Source of the DNA: Rhizobium glycinendophyticum
GTDB lineage: Bacteria; Pseudomonadota; Alphaproteobacteria; Rhizobiales; Rhizobiaceae
Direction: 5' to 3'
Length of the DNA: 64,000 bases
Assembly (NCBI RefSeq): GCF_006443685.1
Contig: NZ_VFYP01000001.1
Location: 496,001 to 560,000 of the forward strand
Shown here: positions 30,208-40,410 of the stretch, piece by piece
Position numbering within the stretch: position 1 is the stretch's first letter
Layout: every line of letters begins with the position of its first letter
Made by a program: the position numbers and the translations under genes
The notes under the pieces: generated by a model
Database searches by the model: none
What the model was told of the DNA's origin: nothing
Seen by the model: the letters and a program-made list of their open reading frames with translations, nothing else

Positions 30208-31119
30208 ATGATCAATTTCACCCTCCGGCAGCTGCGCTATTTCGATGCACTCGCCCGCCATGGCCATTTTGGCCGCGCTGCTGAAGCGTGCTCGATCTCG
30301 CAGCCGGCGCTGTCCGTTCAGATCAAGGAACTGGAAGACACGCTGGGTGCCGAACTCTTCGAGCGCGCCGCTCGGCAGCTAAGGCTTTCGGCTTTCGGCG
30401 AGGAATTCCTGCTCCGCGTTCGCGATATCCTCCGCTCGGTGGACGAACTAGGTGATCTGGCGCGTGCCCATCGCAGTCAACTGGTCGGCCGTCTGCGCAT
30501 CGGGGTCATCCCGACGGTTGCCCCCTATCTTCTGCCCGCGATGATCTCCAGCCTCACCCGTGCCAATGCTGACCTCGACATCCATGTCCGCGAGACCGTC
30601 ACGCCGAAGCTGATACAGGAGTTGGCTGACGGGCGGCTCGATACGGCCATCGTCGCGCTTCCGGTGTCCGAACCGTCGATGGAGGAAATCCCGCTCTTCG
30701 AGGAGAGCTTTGTGCTGGTCCGGCCACTGGAGGATCAAGCAAAGCCGGTGCCGAGCAAGGATACTTTGCGCGAAATGCGCCTGCTTCTGCTCGAAGAGGG
30801 ACATTGTTTTCGCGAGCAGGCGCTCTCCTTCTGCGACATGGGCTCGGTGCGCCCGCGCGAAATCCTCGACGGCAGTTCGCTCACGACCCTTGTTCAGATG
30901 GTAGGGGCCGGCATCGGCGTCACGCTCATCCCGGAGATCGCCATGTCCGTCGAGACCCGCTCGGCCGCTGTCTCCATCGCTCGCTTCCAGGAGCCGCAGC
31001 CGTCGCGCACGATCGGCATGATCTGGCGCAAGACGAGCCCTATCGCCCGGCAATTGACCGAGGTCGCGGACGTCGTGCGCGAGGCGGCCGGCCAGTTGCG
31101 CGCGACAGCGGCGGCTTAA
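30208..31119 (+). CDS. oxyR: Hydrogen-peroxide-inducible LysR-type activator
   Basis: A 303-residue LysR-family regulator. The N-terminal winged helix (TLRQLRYFDALARHGHFGRA, SISQPALSVQIKELEDTLG) is followed by the sensing domain in which Cys200 and Cys209 sit in EEGHCFREQALSFC, the exact spacing of the redox pair Cys199/Cys208 of E. coli OxyR. Peroxide should join these cysteines and switch on target genes. Being divergent from katG fits the usual OxyR-KatG unit in Rhizobiaceae. The conserved MVGAGIGVTLIPEIA segment also matches OxyR. It converges with the GntR-family gene, its stop overlapping the neighbour's by 4 bp. Confidence 0.95.
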   Translation: MINFTLRQLRYFDALARHGHFGRAAEACSISQPALSVQIKELEDTLGAELFERAARQLRLSAFGEEFLLRVRDILRSVDELGDLARAHRSQLVGRLRIGVIPTVAPYLLPAMISSLTRANADLDIHVRETVTPKLIQELADGRLDTAIVALPVSEPSMEEIPLFEESFVLVRPLEDQAKPVPSKDTLREMRLLLLEEGHCFREQALSFCDMGSVRPREILDGSSLTTLVQMVGAGIGVTLIPEIAMSVETRSAAVSIARFQEPQPSRTIGMIWRKTSPIARQLTEVADVVREAAGQLRATAAA

Positions 31120-31814
31120 GGCTCAAGCCCGGCGCAGCGCGCCGTGTTGCGGATATGCATTTCCATTTCCAGCTTCGCCCTTTGGCCGTCATTGTCCCGC
31201 AGGGCGGCAATAATCTTGCGGTGTTCGCGGATCGATTCGCGCATGCGCTCCGGATCGGTGATTGGAATCGGCTGGCGCTGCGTTTCCGTCACCTGGTCTC
31301 GTACAGTCTGGTAAAGCGCCTTGAGCATGGCGTTGGAGCAGGCCGAGACGATCGTCCCGTGAAAGTCGAGGTCGGCCTCGACATTGGCGAGCAGGTCCTG
31401 GCTTGCCCAGCACTCTTCCATGGTGCGCGTCGCCTGCTCCATCCGGTCGAGTTGCAATTGCGTCAGCCGCCCGGCGGCCAGCCGTGCGATCTCGCCCTCC
31501 AGCAGGATGCGGGTCTGAAACACGTCGAAGACGGAATAGCTGTCGGAATAACGCCAAGGTGCCATGTGACCCGGCGTGCCGCTGGCAGTTTGGGTGGGCT
31601 TGACGACGAAGGTGCCGCGTCCGGCTTCCGTTTTCAGCAGCCCCAAGGTTTCCAGCGTCAGCAGGGCCTCGCGCAAAGAGGCGCGGCTGATGCCGAACTT
31701 CTGTGAGAACTCCCGCTGTGACGGAATTTTCTCGCCGGCCTTCAACTGGCCGGACTGGATCATGGTCTGGATCTCGCGTGCCACCGACTGTGGAACAAGC
31801 GTCTTGTTGAACAT
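31116..31814 (-). CDS. GntR-family (FadR subfamily) transcriptional regulator
   Basis: A 232-residue regulator with an N-terminal winged helix (LVPQSVAREIQTMIQSGQLK; IPSQREFSQKFGISRASLRE) and an all-helical FCD effector domain (ILLEGEIARLAAGRLTQLQL; LDFHGTIVSACSNAML; EHRKIIAALRDNDG), whose Asp/His residues can bind a metal and organic acid ligand. The ATG at 31814 follows AAAAGGAATCGC and gives the normal start MFNKTLVPQSV; in-frame codons up to 32048 would run through the operator region and overlap the divergent transporter gene. It is divergent from an ABC importer/hydrolase operon and most likely represses it through the palindrome at 31903-31933. Confidence 0.9.
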   Translation of the reverse strand: MFNKTLVPQSVAREIQTMIQSGQLKAGEKIPSQREFSQKFGISRASLREALLTLETLGLLKTEAGRGTFVVKPTQTASGTPGHMAPWRYSDSYSVFDVFQTRILLEGEIARLAAGRLTQLQLDRMEQATRTMEECWASQDLLANVEADLDFHGTIVSACSNAMLKALYQTVRDQVTETQRQPIPITDPERMRESIREHRKIIAALRDNDGQRAKLEMEMHIRNTARCAGLEP

Positions 31815-31902
31815 GCGATTCCTTTTCCGACCCCGTGCCCGTTGGCGCGGACATTCTATTTTTTCACAAGCCACCTTGCCAAGCGGAAAGGAGCATGCTT
31901 GT

Positions 31903-31933
31903 TTGGCCTGACTGGTCTGACCAGTTAGACCAA
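31903..31933. promoter_or_regulatory. 31-bp FadR-subfamily operator between the regulator and the ABC importer operon
   Basis: Arms of 15 bp, TTGGCCTGACTGGTC (31903-31917) and GACCAGTTAGACCAA (31919-31933), match at 13 of 15 positions around base 31918. The core TGGTCTGACCA fits the FadR-subfamily consensus TNGTNNNACNA exactly. It lies 89 bp from the regulator start and 41 bp from the substrate-binding protein start, so it can control both divergent promoters. Confidence 0.8.
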
Positions 31934-31973
31934 ATGTAGATTGAGTCATGTTCAAAAAACAAGGGGAACTCTC

Positions 31974-32771
31974 ATGACACGCGAATCCACCATTAAGACC
32001 ACGCTGCTCGCCGGCCTCTTCGGCGTCTTCGCCACCGCCGCTGCTCATTCCGCAGATCTCACCGTCGGCGCCAATATCGGCAACGTGCCCTGGGAATTCG
32101 AAGATGCCAGCGGCAAAGTTTCAGGCTTCGAAGTCGACCTCGTCAACGAGATCGCCAAGCGCCTCGGCAAGACGGTCGAGTTCGTCAATACGCCGTTCAA
32201 CGGCCTGTTCCCGGCCGTTCAATCCGGCCGCATCAACATGGCGATCTCCTCGATCACCATCACTGAGAAGCGCCTGGAATCTGTCACCTTCGCCCAGCCC
32301 TATTATGACAGTGACCAGTCCCTGACGGTGACTGCGGCATCCGGCATCACAGGTCTCAAAGACATGGCCGGCAAGGTCGTCGGCGTCGACACCGGCTCGA
32401 CCGGCGACATGTGGGCCGATGCGCACAAGGGCGAATACAAGCTCGGCGAAATCCGCCGCTTTGAAGGCCTGCAGCCCGCTATGCTCGACCTCGTGGCGGG
32501 CCGCGTAGACGGCTACATTTCCGACATCCCGGCGCTCCTGTATTACGTCAAGGACAAGCCGGAGCTGAAGGTCGTCGAGCGCATCCCGACCGGTGAGAAA
32601 TACTCGATCATGTTCAACAAGAACGATCCGCTCGCAACGGAGGTCAATGCCGTCATCACCACGCTGAAGGGTGAGGGCTTCATCGCCAAGCTGCATGAGA
32701 CCTGGTTCGGCGCCAAGGCTGAAGACACGACCTCGACGGTTGCCGTCCTCGATATGCCCAAGGGCAAGTAA
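31974..32771 (+). CDS. ABC transporter substrate-binding protein, polar amino acid type (family 3)
   Basis: A 265-residue periplasmic binding protein with a Sec signal peptide ([20 protein letters not shown]). The mature part follows the family-3 pattern: [96 protein letters not shown]. Ligands of this family are amino acids or related small charged or polar molecules. The ATG at 31974 follows AAGGGGAACTCTC; the in-frame ATG at 31941 is inside the promoter region. It starts an operon with permease and ATPase genes. Confidence 0.92.
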   Translation: MTRESTIKTTLLAGLFGVFATAAAHSADLTVGANIGNVPWEFEDASGKVSGFEVDLVNEIAKRLGKTVEFVNTPFNGLFPAVQSGRINMAISSITITEKRLESVTFAQPYYDSDQSLTVTAASGITGLKDMAGKVVGVDTGSTGDMWADAHKGEYKLGEIRRFEGLQPAMLDLVAGRVDGYISDIPALLYYVKDKPELKVVERIPTGEKYSIMFNKNDPLATEVNAVITTLKGEGFIAKLHETWFGAKAEDTTSTVAVLDMPKGK

Positions 32772-32833
32772 CGCTCGAAACGCGACCGGCGGGGCGCTTG
32801 TGTCCCGCCGGCTTGCCACGGGGACAAGGCGGC

Positions 32834-33504
32834 ATGACACTTCTCAATACCTTCTTCAATTTGCAGGTGATGATCGACAGCCTGCCGCAGCTCTTGTGGG
32901 GGCTGGTCGTCACGCTGGAAATCGGCATTACAAGTATTCTGGTCGGCCTGGTCGGTGGTCTCTTCCTCGCTGTCACGCGGCTCTACGCCCCAGGCTTCAT
33001 CAAGGTCGTCATCCGCATCTACATCGACATTTTTCGCTCAATCCCGCTCTTGGTGCTGCTGATCGTCGTCTATTATGCGCTGCCCTTTGTCGGCATCCGT
33101 CTCTCGCCTTTCCTCTCCGCCGTCACAGCACTTTCGCTGGTCTCGGCTGCCTATACCGCCGAAATCTTCCGCGCCGGCATCGAGGCGATCCCGCACGGCC
33201 AGTTCGAAGCCTCGGCCGCGCTCGGCCTGTCCAACAAGGATACGATGGTCGACGTGATCCTGCCCCAGGCGATCCGCATCGTCATTCCGCCGCTCACCAA
33301 CAACTGCATCAATGTCATGAAAGACACGGCGCTCGCCTCGGTTGTTGCCATGCCGGATCTGCTGAAGCAGGCGACACAGGCCCAGGCACTCGCGGCCAAT
33401 CCGACGCCGCTGATCGGGGCGGCACTCATCTACATCGCGCTCCTCTGGCCTATGGTCGCCATCGTCGCCCGCCTGGAGAAGCATTTCAGCCGGGGGAAAC
33501 GCTG

Positions 33505-33505
<1 letters not shown>
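32834..33505 (+). CDS. ABC transporter permease, polar amino acid type
   Basis: A 223-residue inner-membrane permease of the HisM/GlnP family with about five helices. Typical segments: [58 protein letters not shown] and the EAA coupling loop [20 protein letters not shown]. One permease gene suggests a homodimer. The ATG at 32834 is chosen because it begins the hydrophobic protein; an ATG at 32798 would overlap little else but lacks a better site. Its stop codon overlaps the ATPase start (TGATG). Confidence 0.92.
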
Positions 33506-34248
<743 letters not shown>

Positions 34249-34277
34249 ACAAGAACAAAATCCGGAGGACGCCAAGA

Positions 34278-35543
34278 ATGGCCACCGCTTCAACGCTCAA
34301 TCTCGACTATGTCCGCAGCCAGTTTCCCGGCCTCGACCGCGGCTGGACCTTTTTCGACAATGCCGGCGGGTCGCAGATCGTGAAGGGCGCCGTCGAGCGG
34401 ATCAACACGTTCCTCTACGAGAAGAATGTCCAGATCGGCGGCTCTTACGAGGTGTCCCAGGCCGCAGCAGCTGCTCTTTACGAGGCTCGCACTGCAGCCA
34501 TGCACCTCGTCAATGCCAGCCGTCCGGAAGAAATCGTCTTCGGCAACTCGACGACCGCGCTCATCCAGAACCTTGCCCGGGCCATGCACGGCCAGCTTTC
34601 CGCTGGCGATGAAATCATCATCACCGTGGCGGATCATGAATCGAACATCGGCCCATGGGACCGCCTGCAGGAACGCGGCGTGATTTTGAAGATCTGGCCG
34701 CTCGACAAGAAAACTCTGACCCTGGAACTCGTCGATCTCGAGCCTCTGATGAGCGCGCGCACAAAACTCGTCTGCGTCACCCATTGCTCGAACATCCTCG
34801 GCTCGATCAACCCGATCCGTGAGATCGCCGACTTCGTCCATGCTCGGGGCGCCAAGATCTGCGTCGATGCCGTGGCCTATGCGCCGCACCGCGCCGTCGA
34901 CGTGCAGGCCTTCGACGTCGATTATTACGTCTTCAGCCTCTACAAGACCTACGGCCCGCACTACGCCCTGATGTATGGTCGGTATGATCTGCTGCTCGAA
35001 CTCGATACGCTCTACCACTACTTTTACGGCAAGGACAAAGTCCCGGGCAAACTTGAGCCTGGCAATCCCAATTATGAACTGGCCTACTCGACCTGCGGGA
35101 TTGTCGATTACCTCACGACACTTGGCGAGCAGGTCGGCGAAACCGGCGGCACGCGCGCCAAGATCGAGGCCGCTTATGGTGCGATCACCGTGCAGGAAAA
35201 CGCCTTGACTGAGCGTCTTCTCACCTATCTCCGCTCGCGCAACGACTGCCGCATCATCGGACAGGCCGTGAACCGGGACAGCCAGCGTGTGCCGACGATC
35301 GCCTTCCGTTTCGACGGCCGCGAGGCGGCCGACCTCTGCAAGGCGATGGATGCGGAGAAGATCGCCATGCGCTTTGGCGATTTCCATTCGCGCCGGCTTG
35401 CCGAATATCTCGGCCTGACCGACCATGGCGGCATGCTGCGCGTCTCGATGGTGCATTACAACACGATCGAGGAATTGGATCGCTTTACATCGGCCCTCGA
35501 CCGGATCCTCGCCGGCGAGGCCGGGCTGGCCAAGGCGAGCTGA
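34278..35543 (+). CDS. Class-V aminotransferase-fold (cysteine desulfurase-like) enzyme
   Basis: A 421-residue fold-type I PLP enzyme of the cysteine desulfurase-like group. Motifs: TFFDNAGGSQIV at the start, EIVFGNSTTALIQNLAR, VADHESNIGPWDRL, THCSNILGSINPI, CVDAVAYAPHRAVDVQ and the PLP lysine Lys223 in FSLYKTYGPHYALMYG. The family includes desulfurases, racemases and lyases, so the name does not prove desulfurase activity. It sits 29 bp after the ABC ATPase gene and 25 bp before a dihydropyrimidinase-like gene, so it is part of an uptake-and-breakdown operon. No Fe-S cluster assembly genes are nearby, which argues against a role in cluster building. Confidence 0.85.
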   Translation: MATASTLNLDYVRSQFPGLDRGWTFFDNAGGSQIVKGAVERINTFLYEKNVQIGGSYEVSQAAAAALYEARTAAMHLVNASRPEEIVFGNSTTALIQNLARAMHGQLSAGDEIIITVADHESNIGPWDRLQERGVILKIWPLDKKTLTLELVDLEPLMSARTKLVCVTHCSNILGSINPIREIADFVHARGAKICVDAVAYAPHRAVDVQAFDVDYYVFSLYKTYGPHYALMYGRYDLLLELDTLYHYFYGKDKVPGKLEPGNPNYELAYSTCGIVDYLTTLGEQVGETGGTRAKIEAAYGAITVQENALTERLLTYLRSRNDCRIIGQAVNRDSQRVPTIAFRFDGREAADLCKAMDAEKIAMRFGDFHSRRLAEYLGLTDHGGMLRVSMVHYNTIEELDRFTSALDRILAGEAGLAKAS

Positions 35544-35568
35544 AAACGTCAACGAGAAGGATAAAGGC

Positions 35569-36987
35569 ATGCGCTTCGATACGGTGATCCGCAACGGGAC
35601 GGTGGTGACGGCCAGTGACACCTTTGTCAGCGACGTCGGCATCAAGGACGGTCGTATAGCAGCGCTGGCGCTTGGCCTCACCGATACCGACGAGGTCATC
35701 GACGCAAGCGGTCTTTTCGTTCTTCCCGGCGGTATCGACAGCCATGTGCATCTCGATCAGCCCTCCGGTGACGGTATCGTCATGGCGGATGATTTCGAGA
35801 GCGGCACGCGCTCCGCCGCGATCGGTGGCAACAGCACTGTGCTGGCTTTCTGCATGCAGGAGAAGGGTCAGTCGCTGCGCGAAGCCTTGAAGGTCTATCA
35901 CGAGAAGGCCGAAGGAAAATGCCATGTCGATGTTTCCTTCCACCTCGTCATTACCGATCCGACGGCGGAAGTGCTTGGCCAGGAACTGCCAGCGCTGGTG
36001 GAGGATGGTTATACGTCGTTGAAGATCTTCATGACTTATGAGGGGCTTCGTCTGCACGACGACGAGATCCTGGCAACGCTCGATACCGCAAGGCGCACCG
36101 GCGCTCTGGTCATGGTCCATTGCGAAAATGAGGATGCGATCCGTTACCTGATCGGCCGGCACGAGGAGGAGGGCAAGTTCGCGCCGAAATTCCACGCCAC
36201 GACCAGGCCGGTGGCCGCCGAGCGCGAGGCGACACATCGGGCGCTGTCGCTCGCCGAAATCGTCGATGTGCCGATTGTGATCGTCCATGTATCGAACCGT
36301 GAGGCGATGGAAGAAATCCGCCGCGCCCGCCAGCGCGGCCAGAAGATCGCCGGTGAAACCTGCCCGCAATATCTGATGCTGACGGCCGACGACCTCGATC
36401 TGGAAGGCTTGGAGGGGGCGAAATTCGTCTGCTCGCCGCCACCGCGCGATAAGGCAAGCCAGGATGCTTGTTGGGAAGGAATCGAACAGGGCGTCTTCGA
36501 CCTCTTCTCCTCTGACCACTGCCCGTTCCGATTTGATGATCCGCAAGGCAAGCTGCACGAAAAGGGCAAGCGCCACTTCCGCTGGATCCCGAACGGTATC
36601 CCGGGGGTAGCCACGCGCCTGCCGATCCTGTTTTCCGAAGGCGTGATGAAGGGCCGGATCGACATCAACCGCTTCGTGGCGATTACTTCCACCAACCACG
36701 CCAAGCTCTATGGCATGTATCCGCAAAAGGGCACGATTGCGATCGGAGCCGATGCCGACATCGCACTCTGGGACCCGGACAAGCGGATGACGCTGACCAA
36801 TGATCTGCTGCAACACGGGGCAGATTATACGCCTTATGAAGGGCTGGAGGTGCGCGGCTGGCCGGTGCGCCTGCTGGTGCGGGGCAAAGCGGTTACTGAA
36901 GACCAAGATCTCCTCTCCTCTGTGCCATCTGGTCGCTACCAGGCTCGGCAGCGAAGCAATCTTGTCGAGGCGCATCTGCGGAGCTGA
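35569..36987 (+). CDS. Dihydropyrimidinase-like cyclic amidohydrolase
   Basis: A 472-residue amidohydrolase-superfamily enzyme of the dihydropyrimidinase/hydantoinase group, which opens cyclic amide rings such as dihydrouracil or hydantoins. The two-zinc site is complete: His59 and His61 in GIDSHVHLDQP, the carboxylated lysine Lys152 in TSLKIFMTY, then MVHCENEDA, IVHVSNREA and SSDHCPF with the metal-binding aspartate. The start at 35569 follows GAAGGATAAAGGC; a longer frame from 35425 overlaps the upstream gene and is rejected. No dihydropyrimidine dehydrogenase (preA/preT) or beta-ureidopropionase is in the window, so the substrate may be a hydantoin-like or other ring rather than uracil. 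Confidence 0.88.
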   Translation: MRFDTVIRNGTVVTASDTFVSDVGIKDGRIAALALGLTDTDEVIDASGLFVLPGGIDSHVHLDQPSGDGIVMADDFESGTRSAAIGGNSTVLAFCMQEKGQSLREALKVYHEKAEGKCHVDVSFHLVITDPTAEVLGQELPALVEDGYTSLKIFMTYEGLRLHDDEILATLDTARRTGALVMVHCENEDAIRYLIGRHEEEGKFAPKFHATTRPVAAEREATHRALSLAEIVDVPIVIVHVSNREAMEEIRRARQRGQKIAGETCPQYLMLTADDLDLEGLEGAKFVCSPPPRDKASQDACWEGIEQGVFDLFSSDHCPFRFDDPQGKLHEKGKRHFRWIPNGIPGVATRLPILFSEGVMKGRIDINRFVAITSTNHAKLYGMYPQKGTIAIGADADIALWDPDKRMTLTNDLLQHGADYTPYEGLEVRGWPVRLLVRGKAVTEDQDLLSSVPSGRYQARQRSNLVEAHLRS

Positions 36988-37105
36988 GGGCAACGGCTAT
37001 GTCTGAGGATGTGGCCACAAGCCGTCAAGGTGCGATCTGGCCTCTGGATTAAGCCGCGCAAATAGGCTTCTGTTCGGGCCGCCACCCTCCCGAAAGGCTC
37101 ATCTT

Positions 37106-38278
37106 ATGCGCGATAGCACCCAATGCGTTCTGACACCCTCGGTATCCCAAGAAGGGTTTGATCCCTTGGGTGTCGCCGTCCACCGTGGCTCAACCATCGT
37201 CTTCAAGGATGCGGCATCCTATGCGGCCCGCGGTGAGCGCGGCCATGAGGGTTACAGCTACGGGCTCTACGGAACGCCGACGACCCGGACGCTCGAAGCC
37301 AAGCTGACCGCACTCGAGCAGGGTGCCTGGACTTTCCTCGCACCGTCCGGTCAGGCCGCCAACATCCTCGCGATCCTGCCCTTCCTCTCTGCAGGAGACC
37401 ATGTCCTGATGGTCGACAGCGTCTATCCGCCGATGCGGGATTTTGCCGAAACGGATCTGCGGCGACTGGGCGTGGAGGTGGATTACGTGAATCCGCTCGA
37501 CCCGCAAGACGTAGCCGCCAAGATCAGGCCCACCACCCGCATGATCTGGTGCGAGAGTCCGGGATCGACGACGATGGAGGTGATCGATCTGCCGCAGATC
37601 GCGCAGATTGCCCATGCCCATGGCGCACTGGTCGGGCTCGACAACACCTGGGCGACCCCGCTCAACTACAAGCCGCTTTGCCACGGTGCCGATATCGTCA
37701 CCGAAGCTCTGACCAAATTTGTCTCCGGCCATTCGGATGTGCTCATGGGGTCGATCACTGTGGTCGATGAACGGCTGATTGCGCCGATCCGATCGCAGAT
37801 GGGCCGCTTCGGTATCGGCGTATCGCCGGACGACGCTTCCTTGGTCCTGCGCGGCTTCGAAACGCTCGGCCTGCGTCTTCGCCATTCGGAGCGGGTGGCT
37901 CTGGAGTTTGCCCATCGACTCGGCGACCATCCGCTGGTCGATCGCGTGCTGCATCCAGCACTTGAGACCTCACCGGGGCATGGGATCTGGCAGCGAGATT
38001 TCCTCGGGTCGAGCGGCGTCTTCGGCGTTGTCTTCAATCAGGCCGCATCCGCCGGGGTCGCCACCGCGCTCGATGCCTTCAGCCTCTTTGCCATCGGAGC
38101 ATCCTGGGGTGGCACCCGCAGCCTGGTTGCCCCCATGCCGGTCGCAAGGCATCGAAGCGTCACCCCCTGGACCGGTCCGGATGTCGTCCTGCGGCTCAGC
38201 ATCGGCCTGGAAGATGAGGCCGAACTCTGGACCGACATCGAGCGGTTCCTGCAGGCGCTGGAACAGCAGCAGAGATAA
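37106..38278 (+). CDS. Cys/Met metabolism PLP-dependent enzyme (cystathionine beta-lyase-like)
   Basis: A 390-residue enzyme of the transsulfuration family (cystathionine lyases and synthases, methionine gamma-lyase). Motifs: YSYGLYGTPTTRTLEAKL, FLAPSGQAANILAILPFL, CESPGSTTMEVIDLPQI, GLDNTWATPLNYKPLCHGAD with the PLP aspartate, and Lys204 in ALTKFVSGHSDVLMGS. It fits the MetC type (C-S bond cleavage of cystathionine or cysteine derivatives). It follows the dihydropyrimidinase-like gene on the same strand after 118 bp, so co-transcription is possible but unproven. The gene ends 77 bp before the left repeat of the integrative element. Confidence 0.88.
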   Translation: MRDSTQCVLTPSVSQEGFDPLGVAVHRGSTIVFKDAASYAARGERGHEGYSYGLYGTPTTRTLEAKLTALEQGAWTFLAPSGQAANILAILPFLSAGDHVLMVDSVYPPMRDFAETDLRRLGVEVDYVNPLDPQDVAAKIRPTTRMIWCESPGSTTMEVIDLPQIAQIAHAHGALVGLDNTWATPLNYKPLCHGADIVTEALTKFVSGHSDVLMGSITVVDERLIAPIRSQMGRFGIGVSPDDASLVLRGFETLGLRLRHSERVALEFAHRLGDHPLVDRVLHPALETSPGHGIWQRDFLGSSGVFGVVFNQAASAGVATALDAFSLFAIGASWGGTRSLVAPMPVARHRSVTPWTGPDVVLRLSIGLEDEAELWTDIERFLQALEQQQR

Positions 38279-38355
38279 GGCGATGATCCCGCGCGGCTTT
38301 TACTGCGCTGTCATGACAACCGCGACAGATTTTTTATGACGTGGTCATTGGGGAA

Positions 38356-38380
38356 AATGGTGCTGCTAGAGAGATTTGAA
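38356..38380. repeat. Left attachment-site repeat
   Basis: 25 bp identical to 48724-48748, starting AATGGTGCTGCTAGAGAG and ending ATTTGAA. It copies the 3' end of tRNA-Thr (T-arm, acceptor stem, CCA) and lacks the rest of the tRNA. It marks the element's left boundary. Confidence 0.92.
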
Positions 38381-38444
38381 GGTGACGGCAGATTTCGAGA
38401 AAGCCCATAAATGCTGGGGTTCACAGCCTATCGACACTCTTGCG

Positions 38445-38468
38445 ATGTAACATGTCACTGTAACAGTT
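38445..38468. repeat. Left integrase arm-type sites (paired TGTAACA)
   Basis: Two direct TGTAACA copies at 38445-38451 and 38458-38464, 13 bp apart, the second inside CACTGTAACAGTTT (38455-38468). The same pair with the same 13-bp spacing and the same 14-mer occurs near the right end, so these are probable integrase arm sites. Confidence 0.65.
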
Positions 38469-38526
38469 TCAACTGTCTTGGATTGAGCTTACACTTGTTG
38501 GTACTCAACCGAACGTGGAACTTTGA

Positions 38527-39276
38527 ATGAGAAATCCTGACTGGTACCGCGATGAACTCATACTCGCGCTTGAACTCTATCTTCAAAGCCCTGCAAACCC
38601 ACCAGGCAAAACTAGCAAGAAGGTAGTCGAGCTTTCCCAACTGCTTAACCGCCTCGGGCATGCGCTGGGTATTCGAGCGAGTGAGGACTTCAGAAATCCG
38701 AACGGCGTTTACATGAAGATGATGAACTTCCGCCGCTTCGATCCCGAGTATGTCCGTTCGGGGAAGGTTGGTCTGAGGCGGGGCAACCGGCTTGATGAGA
38801 TTGTCTGGAATGAATTCTCAGGAAGGCCCGACCACCTCATGGCGACCGCGCTAGCGATACGGAAAGCTGTCGAAGGGGCGCCAGACACGGTTTTGCCAGA
38901 GCCATCTGAAGAAGAGGAGGGGTTTTTTGAAGCGTCGGAAGGGAAGATCTTGACGCGCATACATAGGACGCGGGAACGAAACAGGACGATAGTGGATAAG
39001 GTGAAGGCGAGAGCGCTGAAAGCGGAAGGAACGCTGAGGTGCCAAGCTTGCAACTTCGATTTCGCCGAGAGGTACGGTGCACACGGTGAAGGCTTTATCG
39101 AGGCCCACCACATTCGTCCAATCCACACCCTGCCCGACGATGCTAAGACCAACCTGAGTGACTTTGCGCTGCTATGTTCCAACTGCCATAGGATCATTCA
39201 TCGATCACGCCCCTGGCTAACCTTAGAGCAATTGCAGGCCATCCTTGCACTGAGAAAAGCTGTCGCTGCGGGATAG
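38527..39276 (+). CDS. HNH endonuclease, McrA-like (putative modification-dependent restriction)
   Basis: A 249-residue protein. The C-terminal HNH domain is complete: CQACNFDFAERYG, EAHHIRPI with the catalytic HH pair, ALLCSNCHRIIHR, with two CxxC zinc pairs. The N-terminal part (RNPDWYRDELILALELYL; FRNPNGVYMKMMNFRRFDP) is a conserved module often found in proteins annotated as 5-methylcytosine-specific McrA-like restriction enzymes, so a defence role against modified phage DNA is likely but inferred. No methylase gene is next to it, consistent with type IV. It occupies the cargo position beside the left repeat. The ATG at 38527 has only a weak ribosome site. Confidence 0.8.
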   Translation: MRNPDWYRDELILALELYLQSPANPPGKTSKKVVELSQLLNRLGHALGIRASEDFRNPNGVYMKMMNFRRFDPEYVRSGKVGLRRGNRLDEIVWNEFSGRPDHLMATALAIRKAVEGAPDTVLPEPSEEEEGFFEASEGKILTRIHRTRERNRTIVDKVKARALKAEGTLRCQACNFDFAERYGAHGEGFIEAHHIRPIHTLPDDAKTNLSDFALLCSNCHRIIHRSRPWLTLEQLQAILALRKAVAAG

Positions 39277-39440
39277 GATAGTGATCAGGCGGTTAGTGCC
39301 GAAAATGCTCTGCGGCATAGACGACTATGAGTCCGGGGGTGGCTGATTAGGTTAGATGCCACTACGATTATCTGATGCTGCTTCACACCGAATGGTGGAG
39401 TGTGATAGCCGTGCTTTGCAAGTTGAGCGGAGGTTGGGTC

Positions 39441-40136
39441 GTGACGTCAAGCAAAACTAAGGTCACAACTTTAACGGTGGGGGCTTTGTTGGCGATCGGC
39501 TTCGGTCTTGATGCTGCCGCTCAGTCAGCCTCGGCTGGGCCCTATGACTCCGAGCGAGCATATCTCGACGCTCGATATGCAAATACCATTTTCGTCGGAC
39601 CGAACGCTGCCGTCGGCTTGATCAGAGGAGTCGAGCTTAACGTAAGTGATCAAGTCAATGATGGTTGTTGGACCAACGTTGACTCGATTAAGGCCCGAAT
39701 TCGCGCAGAATTAGAGCGTTCTAACGTCGCGGTGTACGTCGAACCCATTGCCTTCGCTCACGCCTTCTATCCCAGAGTGGATTTTACAGCCGTAGGCTTT
39801 AAGCTGCCTAACGACGTCTGTGTGGTGTCGGTCTCAATGTCCTTGAATTATCCATCAAGCGTGGAACTTGGCAGCCTCGCGAACACGGACAAGATCGTGA
39901 GTGTGAGGGCATTACATGAGATTTGGGATCGAGCATCTGTTTTGACCAAAGTTAGCAGTGCCAACGAGTCCCTGATGCAGTGGACACAGGCGGCCATTGA
40001 TACGCTTGTTGCCGACATCTCCCAGGCAAAGCGCGATCCCGATGTGGTGAGTGCTCGGGCAGTCTGGCCAGACAGGCCAATGCAAACGCAAAAGGAGTAT
40101 GAGCAAGAACTCGAGAGCGTTCTCCAAAAACAATAA
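39441..40136 (+). CDS. Secreted protein of unknown function
   Basis: A 231-residue protein starting with GTG at 39441 after a strong GCGGAGGTTGGGTC site; an ATG at 39375 gives 22 extra residues without a good site. Residues 8-30 form a signal peptide (TTLTVGALLAIGFGLDAAAQ), then a soluble domain with predicted beta/alpha character and two cysteines (DGCWTN; NDVCVVS) that could form a disulfide. I do not recognise a family. It stands between the HNH nuclease and the serine recombinase, on the same strand as the nuclease. Export suggests an envelope or periplasmic role, unusual for a small island. Confidence 0.65.
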   Translation: MTSSKTKVTTLTVGALLAIGFGLDAAAQSASAGPYDSERAYLDARYANTIFVGPNAAVGLIRGVELNVSDQVNDGCWTNVDSIKARIRAELERSNVAVYVEPIAFAHAFYPRVDFTAVGFKLPNDVCVVSVSMSLNYPSSVELGSLANTDKIVSVRALHEIWDRASVLTKVSSANESLMQWTQAAIDTLVADISQAKRDPDVVSARAVWPDRPMQTQKEYEQELESVLQKQ

Positions 40137-40410
40137 GCTGCATTTGATCCCTCTTGCAGTCTTGCGCTTGAAAGACCTGGACACTCAGGTGAGGCTAAGA
40201 TTGATCGTCTCCCTTTCTGTTACCTCGGCGGTGGGCCAAAGATGTGTCATAGCCGCGATGCAAGCGATGGTGACTATAAAGGTTCCTGTGGTGGTCATGG
40301 CGGGTTCGTTGCGGGTGATCTGCGGGGTTCGCAGCGGGATAGGAGAGGGTTTAGGCGGGAGGTGGAAAAATGTGGAAGGACAGACGAGAGCAACATTGCC
40401 CACGGGTCCC

